DNA of 60,663 nt from UBA3210 sp048359995 (lineage in GTDB: Bacteria; Bacillota_I; Bacilli_A; RFN20; CAG-449): assembly GCA_048359995.1 (NCBI GenBank), contig DBGCPK010000020.1:1-60663 (forward strand). Reading direction: 5' to 3'. This document shows, one piece after another, positions 9,057 through 16,729 of the stretch (the stretch's first letter is position 1; each line of letters opens with the position of its first letter). The notes beneath the pieces were generated by a model that ran no database searches, was not told where the DNA came from, and saw only the letters and a list, made by a program, of their open reading frames with translations. Both the position numbers and the translations under genes were made by a program.

Positions 9057-9637
9057 CGCTTGACGATCAGGCGCTTTTTTCTTTCGATTTCCCGGTTGTT
9101 TTCCAAGCGGGAAAGCACGCGCGAGAGCGTTTCTCTCCGCAAGGAGAGTTTCTGCGCCAGATCCGAAATCGAATCGTATTCCAAATGATTGTGCTTTAAT
9201 TGCAGATAGTAGAGAAAACGCTCTTCCGCATCGCTTAAAGAAAGCATTTTGATTTTCTCGTTCATCTCTTTGGCGTGGGCGGAGATGATTTCCAAATACG
9301 TTTCGAGGAATTGCTCGTTTCTCTTCATCAGATTGAGGAAAATTTCTTTTCGGATCGAGGCGAAAACGCATTTGCTTTTGGCGAGAACGTTTCCTTGATA
9401 GACGGGGGAAGAGGAAAAGAGGAGATTATTGCCGAACAGGCTTCCTTCTTTCAAATCCTTGTAGAGAATTTCGTTGCCCCGATATGTGTAGGAAACGATC
9501 GCCGCTTCGCCTTTGACGACGATGCCGAGGGAAGTGCATATCGAATTTTCGCGGAAGAGAATTTCGTTTTCTTCGCATTCGGTGAAAGCCAGCATCTGCT
9601 TTTCTTTGTCGCTCAATGTGTCCAATAGTTTTTTCAT
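9053..9637 (-). CDS. CRP/FNR-family transcriptional regulator
   Basis: A 194-residue protein. Residues about 20-110 form a cyclic-nucleotide-binding-type beta-barrel, 115-140 the dimer helix, and 150-190 the winged helix. The recognition helix LRRETLSRVL (R168, E169, R173) places Arg, Glu and Arg where E. coli CRP uses R180, E181 and R185 to read TGTGA. There is no N-terminal four-cysteine Fe-S pattern, so it is not a classical FNR; the effector is unknown. The chosen start lies 5 bases from a perfect TGTGA-N6-TCACA palindrome, which covers the likely transcription start and suggests self-repression. No clear ribosome site precedes the ATG. The box also serves the divergent binding-protein gene. 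Confidence 0.85.
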   Translation of the reverse strand: MKKLLDTLSDKEKQMLAFTECEENEILFRENSICTSLGIVVKGEAAIVSYTYRGNEILYKDLKEGSLFGNNLLFSSSPVYQGNVLAKSKCVFASIRKEIFLNLMKRNEQFLETYLEIISAHAKEMNEKIKMLSLSDAEERFLYYLQLKHNHLEYDSISDLAQKLSLRRETLSRVLSRLENNREIERKKRLIVKR

Positions 9638-9642
9638 ATTTT

Positions 9643-9658
9643 TGTGATTCAGATCACA
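9643..9658. promoter_or_regulatory. CRP-type operator palindrome
   Basis: A perfect TGTGA-N6-TCACA palindrome between two divergent genes. Its centre is 41.5 bases before the start expected from the rightward TATAAT at 9680, which is the class II activator position. For the leftward promoter it covers about +1 to +14, a repressor position. The adjacent regulator has the matching recognition residues. Confidence 0.8.
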
Positions 9659-9662
9659 TATT

Positions 9663-9691
9663 ATTCTAATGCGTTCGAGTATAATATGCAA
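9663..9691 (-). promoter_or_regulatory. Promoter of the CRP-family regulator gene
   Basis: TTGCAT (9691-9686), a 17-base spacer and TAGAAT (9668-9663) read leftward. The predicted transcript starts near 9656, inside the operator, giving a leader of about 19 bases. Confidence 0.6.
9680..9685 (+). promoter_or_regulatory. -10 element of the binding-protein operon
   Basis: A consensus TATAAT with no -35 element at the expected distance, as in activator-dependent promoters. It lies within the spacer of the opposing promoter. Confidence 0.65.
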
Positions 9692-9719
9692 GCAAATTCA
9701 ATTTTACGGAGGAATGATG

Positions 9720-10655
9720 ATGAAAAAAATATATTTGTGTTTAGCGGCCTTGTTGTTGGTTTCCTGTTCGAGAACGGAAGAGAAAGACTTGAAAATCGTT
9801 TGTCCGACCGGCGCGCCGGCGATCGCTTTCTATAAGGAGGCGTCGAACGCGAATTTCGAAACCAATTCGGTTCCGTCCAATATCGTGGCGATGATGAACG
9901 ACAATTCCGATAAGGATTTGGTTGTCATCGATACGGTTTCCGGTTTGAAAGCCGTCAAGAACGGCGCGCCTTATCGGATCGCCGCGAATATCACGTTGGG
10001 GAATTTTTTCATCGCTTCTACCGGAAACGACGAAGATCGGACGATGAATCCGGGAGATACCATCGTATTGTTCGGACAAAACCAAACTCCGGATTATCTA
10101 TTTCACTATCTTTACGGGGATATTTATGACGAAACCGTCGAGTTTGTCGGCAATGTTTCGGACGCGGCGGTCTGCCTTTCTTCGGGAAAAAATCTGCTCA
10201 CTTCTTCGTCGGTGGATTATGTTTTCATCGCCCAACCGGCGCTTTATTCGGCTTTGAACAACCCGAATGCGGCGACCTATTCGAAAGCGTCCGTTTACCT
10301 CGACGTTCAGGAGGCATATCGAGAAAGAAGCGGTCAGTCATCTTTGATTCAAGCCTCGGTGTTCGTCAAAAACGGTGCAGATCGGAATTCGGTGGAAAAC
10401 TATTTGAATACGCTGAAAGAAAACATCGCCGACGCGATCAAAACGCCTTCTCTTGTTCAGGACAGCCTGAATTCTTTGTCCGAAGAAGAAGCGCTGTCCC
10501 GCTACGGAATCAAGGCTTCCGTCGCGGTTAATGTACTCGCGGAAAACAACGCTTTGGGCTTGGGATATGTCGAAGCATCGGAGAATAAGTCGGCGATCGA
10601 CGCCTTCATTTCGCTCTTCGGTATGGAAGCAACCGATGAAGAAGATTACTTCTAA
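9720..10655 (+). CDS. NMT1/SsuA-like ABC substrate-binding lipoprotein
   Basis: A 311-residue lipoprotein. GGAGG at 9708 favours the third of three consecutive ATG codons (9720; 9717 is possible). The lipobox is LLVSC. The mature protein begins DLKIVCPTGAPAIAFYKEA, and its later FIAQPALYSALN segment fits a periplasmic binding fold resembling NMT1-type proteins, although divergent. It overlaps the following permease gene by 20 bases, so the two form an operon. No ATPase gene is present. The promoter has a consensus -10, no -35 and a CRP-type box at -41.5, so the operon is probably switched on by the adjacent regulator. Ligand unknown. Confidence 0.8.
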   Translation: MKKIYLCLAALLLVSCSRTEEKDLKIVCPTGAPAIAFYKEASNANFETNSVPSNIVAMMNDNSDKDLVVIDTVSGLKAVKNGAPYRIAANITLGNFFIASTGNDEDRTMNPGDTIVLFGQNQTPDYLFHYLYGDIYDETVEFVGNVSDAAVCLSSGKNLLTSSSVDYVFIAQPALYSALNNPNAATYSKASVYLDVQEAYRERSGQSSLIQASVFVKNGADRNSVENYLNTLKENIADAIKTPSLVQDSLNSLSEEEALSRYGIKASVAVNVLAENNALGLGYVEASENKSAIDAFISLFGMEATDEEDYF

Positions 10656-11406
10656 TCGAGTTTTCGCTTACGTTTTGGGCTTGGCGCTGTTCTTTGCTCT
10701 TTGGTCTCTTCTCTCGGCGCTTATCGGCGAGAAGACGATGATTCTGCCCGATCCGATCAGCACCTTGAAAAAGACGGGCGAACTGCTCTCGGCGGAGTAT
10801 ACGTATCGTTGTCTGGGAAACAGCCTTTTGAGAATGTGCGAGGGTTTTTCTTTGGCGGTGGTTTTCTCGTTGCTTTTGGGAATTCCCGCGGGAAATTCCC
10901 CTTTTTTTCGAAGAATTCTGACGCCGGCGATGACGATTCTCAAAGCGATTCCGACGGCGTGTCTCGTCTTCCTGTTTCTCGTCCTCGTCGGGGCGAAGAA
11001 TGCTCCGGTACTGCTGGTGGTGTTGATCGCCTTGCCGATCCTTTACGAATCCGTCGTCAACGGGATCGTCCGCATCGACGGAAACGTCGTCCGTGCGATG
11101 AAAATCGACAGCGCAAGTTTATGGAATAATCTCTTTAAAATCCAGATTCCATTGATGATTCCTTATTTTATCGTCGGCATATCAGGCAGTTTTGCCTTGT
11201 CTTTCAAAATCGAGATTATGGCCGAAGTGCTGACCGGTTCGACGACCGGAGGGATCGGCGCGGCCATTTTGGGCGCGCAGAAGAACGATCCTTCCGATTT
11301 GGTTCCGGTCTTCGCTTACTCCCTTGTCGCGGTGCTTTCCGTGCTGATCGTCACCGGAGTTTTCGACGCGATACGCAATCGCTTCAAGAAGCGCGGAAAC
11401 GCGTAG
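10636..11406 (+). CDS. ABC transporter permease, SsuC/NMT1 type
   Basis: A 256-residue membrane protein with about six transmembrane segments. It starts inside the end of the binding-protein gene; the in-frame extension upstream has no signal-like features. The segment AMKIDSASLWNNLFKIQIPLM matches the EAA-type loop that contacts the ATPase. The N-terminal LPDPISTLKKTGELL is typical of SsuC/TauC-type permeases. The system lacks an ATPase here and may borrow the one at 55453-56187. Confidence 0.85.
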   Translation: MKKITSNRVFAYVLGLALFFALWSLLSALIGEKTMILPDPISTLKKTGELLSAEYTYRCLGNSLLRMCEGFSLAVVFSLLLGIPAGNSPFFRRILTPAMTILKAIPTACLVFLFLVLVGAKNAPVLLVVLIALPILYESVVNGIVRIDGNVVRAMKIDSASLWNNLFKIQIPLMIPYFIVGISGSFALSFKIEIMAEVLTGSTTGGIGAAILGAQKNDPSDLVPVFAYSLVAVLSVLIVTGVFDAIRNRFKKRGNA

Positions 11407-11439
11407 AGATTTCGGATTTTTCATTTTCGACCAAGTTTG

Positions 11440-11468
11440 TTGTCAGAATTCCGCAAATGTGGTAAAAT
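11440..11468 (+). promoter_or_regulatory. Hydrogenase operon promoter
   Basis: TTGTCA, a 17-base spacer and the extended -10 TGgTAAAAT. Transcription should start near 11475, giving a leader of about 38 bases. Confidence 0.75.
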
Positions 11469-11500
11469 CAATTCGATAAAGTTTTATCAATTGGATTGAT
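11469..11500. promoter_or_regulatory. Nested inverted repeats in hydrogenase leader
   Basis: Two overlapping inverted repeats lie just downstream of the promoter: CAATTcGATAAA with TTTATCAATTG (11469-11493, one bulged base), and ATCAATtggATTGAT (11486-11500). Either a repressor operator at +1 to +25 or alternative RNA hairpins ahead of the ribosome site is possible. They do not match the Rex or FNR consensus. Confidence 0.45.
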
Positions 11501-11512
11501 TGGAGAAAAACG

Positions 11513-11977
11513 ATGAGAACAAACGAAGAAATGTTTCAGGAACTGGATGAATTCATCGCTTCTCTGAACTACGATGAGAAAGAATTGATTGCCATTCTGC
11601 ATCGGGCTCAGGGAATTTTCGGCTACCTGCCGATGAACGTCCAGAGCCATATTGCCAGAAAACTGAATATCAACGTCGCGAAAGTATACGGCGTTGTATC
11701 CTTTTATTCTTTTTTCAGCATGGTGCCGAAAGGAGAATACGTGATCAGCATCTGCTTGGGAACCGCCTGCTTTGTACGGGGATCGGGCAAAATTCTCGAA
11801 CGGGTGGAGGAACTGCTGAACATCAAGAACGGCGAGACGACGCCGGACGGAAAATTTACGATTACGACGTTAAGGTGCGTCGGTGCATGCGGTTTGGCGC
11901 CGGTTATGCAGATCAACGACAAGACGTACGGCAATATCACGCCGGAAGATGTCGAAGGCATTCTGGCCACGTATTGA
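11513..11977 (+). CDS. hydC: Hydrogenase NuoE-like [2Fe-2S] subunit
   Basis: A 154-residue thioredoxin-fold ferredoxin. The four cluster ligands are C81 and C86 (CLGTAC) and C122 and C126 (CVGAC), the NuoE/HndA spacing. The length matches NuoE-type subunits. The start follows GGAG in a short leader behind a strong promoter. It is first in a three-gene operon with NuoF-like and catalytic subunits. In the related HydABC and Hnd enzymes this subunit passes electrons between the flavin subunit and the cluster chain. It acts in the cytoplasm. Confidence 0.93.
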   Translation: MRTNEEMFQELDEFIASLNYDEKELIAILHRAQGIFGYLPMNVQSHIARKLNINVAKVYGVVSFYSFFSMVPKGEYVISICLGTACFVRGSGKILERVEELLNIKNGETTPDGKFTITTLRCVGACGLAPVMQINDKTYGNITPEDVEGILATY

Positions 11978-11988
11978 GGGAGTGAGTT

Positions 11989-13884
11989 ATGAAGATACAA
12001 TCGAAACAGGATTTGTTTGATCTTTACGAAAACGTCAAGGATCTTTTGGATATCCGGAAGAAAGTAGACGACAATCCGGAAAAATACCATATTTCCGTAT
12101 GCGGAGGAACAGGGTGTTCTTCCTCTTCTTCGTTGAAAATCGTCGAAGCCCTGAAACACTGGGCGAAAGAATACAAAGTCGAGGATAAAGTGGAAATCTC
12201 GATTACCGGCTGTTTCGGCTTCTGCGAAAGAGGGCCGATCGTCAAGATCTTTCCCGACCACATCTTTTATACGAAAGTGACGGTGGATGAAGCCGAGCGG
12301 ATTATCCGTCGGCACATCTGCAACCACGACATCATTCACCATCTCCTTTACAAAAACGAAGAGGGCGAACGGGTTTATAAACAGGAAAATATCCGTTTTT
12401 ATCGGAAACAGGAGCGCATCGCGCTTCGCAATTGCGGTTTAATCAATCCGGAGGTAATCGCGGAAACGTTTGCCGCGCGAGGCTATCAGGCTCTGGCAAA
12501 AGCCCTGTTTGACATGACGCCGGATCAGGTGATCGAAGAAATTGTCAAATCCGGTCTGCGCGGTCGGGGAGGCGCGGGATTTCCGACGGGGTTGAAATGG
12601 AAACTGGCGAAAGCGTCTTTGGGTAAGGAAAAATATATCATTTGCAACGCGGATGAAGGAGATCCGGGCGCATTTATGGATCGTTCCATTTTGGAAGGCG
12701 ATCCTCATTCGGTTTTGGAATCGATGGCGATCGCGGGGTATGCGATCGGGGCGAACGAAGGGGAAATCTACATTCGCGCCGAATATCCTCTCGCCGTACA
12801 TCGTCTTCAAGTGGCGATCCGTCAAGCGACCGAATCGGGCGTACTCGGCGACAACATTATGGGCAGCGGCTTTTCTTTCCGCATTCACATCAAATACGGC
12901 GCGGGCGCTTTTGTCTGCGGCGAAGAAACGGCATTGATTCACTCAATCGAGGGGAAACGGGGAGAGCCTTCTTTGAAACCGCCGTATCCTGCGGTGAAAG
13001 GTCTTTTCGGCAAACCGACCAACGTCAACAACGTCGAAACGTGGGCGAATATTCCTTATATCATTTTAGAGGGTGGCGATCATTTTGCCTCCATCGGAAC
13101 GGAAAAATCGAAAGGAACCAAAGTTTTCGCTTTGGCCGGAAAAATCAACAACGTCGGTCTCGTCGAAGTGCCGATGGGAACGACGTTAAGGGAGATCATT
13201 TACGACATCGGCGGCGGAATCAAAAACGGGAGGAAGTTCAAGGCGGTTCAAACCGGCGGACCTTCCGGAGGTTGTCTCAGCGAAAAAGATCTGGATACGC
13301 CGATCGATTACGACAATCTGGTGGCGAAAGGCTCGATGATGGGAAGCGGCGGAATGATCGTCCTCGACGAAGACGACTGTATGGTCAATATCGCCAAATT
13401 CTATCTGGAATTCACGGTGGAAGAATCCTGCGGGAAATGCACGCCTTGCCGCGTCGGCAATAAGCGGATGCTGGAAATTCTCAATCGGATCACGGAAGGC
13501 GAAGGTAAACTGGAAGATCTGGACGAATTGGAAAATTTGGCAAAAACCATTCAGGACAGTTCGCTCTGCGCTTTGGGGCAGTCCGCGCCGAATCCGGTTC
13601 TTTCCACTTTAAAAGGATTCCGCGACGAATACGTCGCCCACATCGTGGAAAAACGTTGTCCGGCGGGAACTTGCAAGAAGTTGCTGAATTATCGCATCGT
13701 CACGGAAAATTGTCTCGGATGCGGTATGTGTTCCAGAAACTGTCCGGTCAACGCGATTTACAAGACGAACGAAACCGGAAAGAATCCGCGGCTCAACGCC
13801 TATGCCATCGACGCGGAAAAGTGCATCAAATGCGGCACCTGCATCGGCAAATGTCCGGCTAAACCTAAGGCGATCGTCAAGTAA
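11989..13884 (+). CDS. hydB: Hydrogenase NuoF-like flavin/NAD(H) subunit
   Basis: A 631-residue protein. Residues 1-125 form a second thioredoxin-like [2Fe-2S] domain (C38, C43, C75, C79). The NuoF core follows, with GRGGAGFPTGLKWKLAK for FMN/NAD(H) binding, NADEGDPGAFMDR, GAGAFVCGEETALI and the [4Fe-4S] motif ESCGKCTPC plus a later Cys in SLCALG. Two C-terminal [4Fe-4S] clusters (CLGCGMCSRNCP and CIKCGTCIGKCP) complete it. This order matches HydB/HndC of electron-bifurcating hydrogenases, which couple NADH and reduced ferredoxin oxidation to hydrogen release, or the reverse. GGGAGTGA precedes the start, 11 bases after hydC. Confidence 0.95.
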   Translation: MKIQSKQDLFDLYENVKDLLDIRKKVDDNPEKYHISVCGGTGCSSSSSLKIVEALKHWAKEYKVEDKVEISITGCFGFCERGPIVKIFPDHIFYTKVTVDEAERIIRRHICNHDIIHHLLYKNEEGERVYKQENIRFYRKQERIALRNCGLINPEVIAETFAARGYQALAKALFDMTPDQVIEEIVKSGLRGRGGAGFPTGLKWKLAKASLGKEKYIICNADEGDPGAFMDRSILEGDPHSVLESMAIAGYAIGANEGEIYIRAEYPLAVHRLQVAIRQATESGVLGDNIMGSGFSFRIHIKYGAGAFVCGEETALIHSIEGKRGEPSLKPPYPAVKGLFGKPTNVNNVETWANIPYIILEGGDHFASIGTEKSKGTKVFALAGKINNVGLVEVPMGTTLREIIYDIGGGIKNGRKFKAVQTGGPSGGCLSEKDLDTPIDYDNLVAKGSMMGSGGMIVLDEDDCMVNIAKFYLEFTVEESCGKCTPCRVGNKRMLEILNRITEGEGKLEDLDELENLAKTIQDSSLCALGQSAPNPVLSTLKGFRDEYVAHIVEKRCPAGTCKKLLNYRIVTENCLGCGMCSRNCPVNAIYKTNETGKNPRLNAYAIDAEKCIKCGTCIGKCPAKPKAIVK

Positions 13885-13895
13885 GGAGAAGAGAT

Positions 13896-15617
13896 ATGTT
13901 AGTACACATCAAAATCAATCATCTGGAATACCACGAGGATTCTTCTTTGACGATTCTGCAAGTGGCCAAAAAACACGGAATTCGCATACCGACTTTATGC
14001 TATCTGAAAAAGGAAGAAATCGGATTCGAACACAAACCGGCCTCCTGTCGCGTCTGCATCGTCGAAATCAAAGGGAAGAAGAATTTGGTTCCGGCTTGCG
14101 CGACCAATATCACCGACGGAATGGAAATCTTCACCAACAACGAACGCGTGCGGAGGGAAAGAAGAACCATCGTCGAACTGTTGCTTTCGAATCACCCGAA
14201 CGATTGTCTCGTTTGCGACAAGTGCGGTCGATGTTCCTTGCAGGATTTAGCGGTCGAATTGGGCATCAAGAAAGTAGGCTTTGCCGGCCCGCTTTCTCAG
14301 GAAAACCGTTGCATCGTCAACGGTTCCATCAAGCGGAATGCCAGCAAGTGCGTCCTCTGCAACCGTTGCACGGCAATTTGCGAAAAATTGCAGTCGATCC
14401 AAGCGATCTCCGCTTCGAAAAGGGGATTTGCGACCGTGATCAGCGATCCTTACGATTGCGTCAACTGCGGTCAGTGCGTGCAAGTCTGTCCGACCGGCGC
14501 GTTGATGCAGGTCGACGATACCGAGCGGATCGAAAAAGCGCTGAACGATCCGGAAAAATTCGTCATCGTCAATACGGCGCCTGCAGTCAGGGTGTCTTTG
14601 GGCGAAGAATTCGGCCTCAAACCGGGAACCAACGTAACCGGAAAAATGGTTACGGCGCTGAGAATGATCGGCTTCGATCGCGTTTTCGATACCAATTTCG
14701 GTGCCGATTTGACGATCATGGAAGAAACGGCCGAGTTGTTGGAACGGATCGCTTCCGGCGGAAAACTGCCGTTGATCACCTCTTGCTGCCCGGGCTGGAT
14801 CAAGTTTATGGAAACCCAGTTTCCGGATCTGATCGATCTTCCTTCCTCTTGCCGTTCTCCGCAGGAAATGTTCGCGGCGATGGCGAAATCCTATTACGCG
14901 GAAAAAGAGGGAATCGATCCGTCGAAGATGGTCGTCGTCTCTTTGATGCCGTGCATCGCCAAAAAGATGGAAGCCAAGCGCGAAGAACTGAAAATCGACG
15001 GCAGACAGCAGACCGATTATTCGATGTCTGTCAAGGAATTCGCGGGTTTGCTGAAACGCTACGGAATCGACCTTTCGATTCTCGAAGAAGGGACGTTCGA
15101 CGAGCCTTTGGGCGAATCTACCGGCGCGGCAGATATTTTCGGAAATACCGGAGGAGTGATGGAAGCCGTCGTCAGAAACGCCTCTTTGATTGTGACAAAC
15201 GAATTTCCGCGAACGATCGAATTCCACGGCGTTTTCGGTTTGCAGAACGCGAAAGAGGCCTACGTCCGTTTGGGTGAACAGACCTTGCACCTGTTGGTCG
15301 TATCGGGATTGGGCAACGCGCGGAAGGTGCTTGAAGAAATCCGTCAGGGAAAATCGCAATACGACGCGATCGAAATCATGGCTTGCCCGGGAGGGTGCAT
15401 CAACGGCGGAGGTCAACCGATTCACAAAGACTTGGAACAAGCCGAGGTCATCGCTTTGCGGAAAGAGGGATTAAGAGCCATCGACCGGAACAAATCGATC
15501 CGGATTTCTTCCGAAAACGAGAGTATTCGTCAACTGTATCGGGACTATTTGGAAAAGCCGAATTCCCCGCGCGCGCATCATCTCTTGCACACGTCGTATA
15601 AAAATTGCAAAGACTGA
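13896..15617 (+). CDS. hydA: [FeFe] hydrogenase catalytic subunit
   Basis: A 573-residue protein, about the length of clostridial CpI. Its clusters run in order: [2Fe-2S] with C35, C51, C54, C68; the His-Cys [4Fe-4S] with H100, C104, C107, C113; and two ferredoxin clusters at 152-162 and 188-198. The H-cluster signatures are all intact: TSCCPGW (295-301), MPCIAKKME (351-359) and EIMACPGGCINGGGQP near 490. The first Cys of the TSCC pair is the known proton-transfer residue. AAGGAG precedes the start, 11 bases after hydB. The HydE, F and G maturation genes needed for the H-cluster are not in the window. Confidence 0.97.
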   Translation: MLVHIKINHLEYHEDSSLTILQVAKKHGIRIPTLCYLKKEEIGFEHKPASCRVCIVEIKGKKNLVPACATNITDGMEIFTNNERVRRERRTIVELLLSNHPNDCLVCDKCGRCSLQDLAVELGIKKVGFAGPLSQENRCIVNGSIKRNASKCVLCNRCTAICEKLQSIQAISASKRGFATVISDPYDCVNCGQCVQVCPTGALMQVDDTERIEKALNDPEKFVIVNTAPAVRVSLGEEFGLKPGTNVTGKMVTALRMIGFDRVFDTNFGADLTIMEETAELLERIASGGKLPLITSCCPGWIKFMETQFPDLIDLPSSCRSPQEMFAAMAKSYYAEKEGIDPSKMVVVSLMPCIAKKMEAKREELKIDGRQQTDYSMSVKEFAGLLKRYGIDLSILEEGTFDEPLGESTGAADIFGNTGGVMEAVVRNASLIVTNEFPRTIEFHGVFGLQNAKEAYVRLGEQTLHLLVVSGLGNARKVLEEIRQGKSQYDAIEIMACPGGCINGGGQPIHKDLEQAEVIALRKEGLRAIDRNKSIRISSENESIRQLYRDYLEKPNSPRAHHLLHTSYKNCKD

Positions 15618-15621
15618 TTTC

Positions 15622-15648
15622 AAGCGGTTACTTCGGTAACCGCTTTTT
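15622..15648 (+). terminator. Terminator of the hydrogenase operon
   Basis: A perfect stem, AAGCGGTTAC and GTAACCGCTT around a TTCG loop, followed by a T run. Confidence 0.93.
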
Positions 15649-15709
15649 CGACATTTGAAGAAATTTTATATAGAAAAATTCCGCATTCTTTTCTTTTTTG
15701 GAGAAAGGG

Positions 15710-15738
15710 TTGCAACCCCGATTCGGGAGAAGTACACT
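15710..15738 (+). promoter_or_regulatory. mscS promoter
   Basis: TTGCAA, a 17-base spacer and TACACT, 28 bases before the start codon. Confidence 0.5.
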
Positions 15739-15766
15739 TAAATAAGTATGAAAGGAAGCAAAGAAT

Positions 15767-16636
15767 ATGCTGTTTTTGGAAGAAGCCGCAGGAGAAAGCG
15801 CGGAAACTGCGTCGGTCATCGACTGGAATACCCTGTGGAATACGTTGGTTCATTGGTGCATGACGACGGGAATCAAATTCATCGTCGGGCTGATCTGCCT
15901 GTTTATCGTCTTTAAAATCGACAATGCGTTGACGAAAAAAATGTATCGCCGTTTGCAGAAGAAAAAATGCGACGAAACTCTCTCCCGCGTGGGAACGCAG
16001 ATTCTTCGAATCGCAATCAAAGTCTTCGCCGTCATCTGTTTCATCGGCGTCATCGGCATCGAAACCGCGTCGATTTCGGCGATGATCGCGTCTTTGGGCG
16101 TCGGCCTCGGCTTAGCCCTGCAAGGCTCGCTATCGAATTTGGCCGGTGGCATCATATTGATCATCATGCGCCCTTTCCGCATCGGGGATTACATCACGAC
16201 CAACGGAGAAGGGGGAACCGTCGAGGACATCCATATGTTCTACACCGTTTTGGTCACTCCGGACAATCGGGTGATTCACGTTCCTAACGGTTCGTTAGCC
16301 AACAACGTGATCGTCAACAACTCGATCAAGGATACGCGCAGAGTCGATGTCGTGATGTCGATCGCTTACGACGCGGATTACGACCGAGCGGTAGAACTCA
16401 TCTCTTCCGTATGCGCGAAAAACGAGATGATCTTCAAGACGCCCGAGCCGTTTGTCGGCGTCAAGGAATATTCTTCGTCCAGCGTCGACCTCAACATCAG
16501 AGTCTGGTGCAAAAACGGGGATTACTGGACGGTAAACAAATACCTGATGCTGGAAATCAAAAAGTCTTTCGACGAAAACGGAGTCGAAATTCCGTTCAAT
16601 CAACTGGAAGTATCCATCAAAAAAGACGAGCAATGA
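15767..16636 (+). CDS. mscS: Small-conductance mechanosensitive channel
   Basis: A 289-residue membrane protein with three transmembrane segments (about 32-53, 78-98, 100-130). The pore helix region IASLGVGLGLALQGSLSNLAGG is the Gly/Ala-rich TM3 of MscS, followed by the beta domain (MRPFRIGDYITTNGEGGTV, VIHVPNGSLANNVIVN) and the alpha/beta C-terminal domain. The length matches E. coli MscS. It opens under membrane tension and releases solutes after osmotic downshock. The gene stands alone between its own promoter and terminator. Confidence 0.93.
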   Translation: MLFLEEAAGESAETASVIDWNTLWNTLVHWCMTTGIKFIVGLICLFIVFKIDNALTKKMYRRLQKKKCDETLSRVGTQILRIAIKVFAVICFIGVIGIETASISAMIASLGVGLGLALQGSLSNLAGGIILIIMRPFRIGDYITTNGEGGTVEDIHMFYTVLVTPDNRVIHVPNGSLANNVIVNNSIKDTRRVDVVMSIAYDADYDRAVELISSVCAKNEMIFKTPEPFVGVKEYSSSSVDLNIRVWCKNGDYWTVNKYLMLEIKKSFDENGVEIPFNQLEVSIKKDEQ

Positions 16637-16642
16637 TTCGGA

Positions 16643-16668
16643 AAATGTCGGTTGTCCGACATTTTTTC
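16643..16668 (+). terminator. mscS terminator
   Basis: A perfect 9-base stem, AAATGTCGG and CCGACATTT around a TTGT loop, followed by a T run. Confidence 0.92.
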
Positions 16669-16729
16669 TTGCCTTCATTTTGTAAAGTTCCGCGCCGAAG
16701 GCACATACCTTATTTTGAAGGGCAAAAGA

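Noticed and set aside
9053..9637. An oxygen-sensing FNR
   Set aside because: The protein lacks the N-terminal Cys pattern, and its operator is CRP-like rather than TTGAT-N4-ATCAA.
13802..15277. A 491-codon plus-strand frame overlapping hydB and hydA
   Set aside because: It is an Arg/Gln-rich shifted-frame shadow; the hydA frame contains every cluster motif.
14247..15440. A 397-codon open frame on the minus strand opposite hydA
   Set aside because: It is the antisense of a strongly conserved hydrogenase gene, with an Arg/Asp/Phe-rich translation and no ribosome site. The codon bias of this genome leaves such long antisense frames open.
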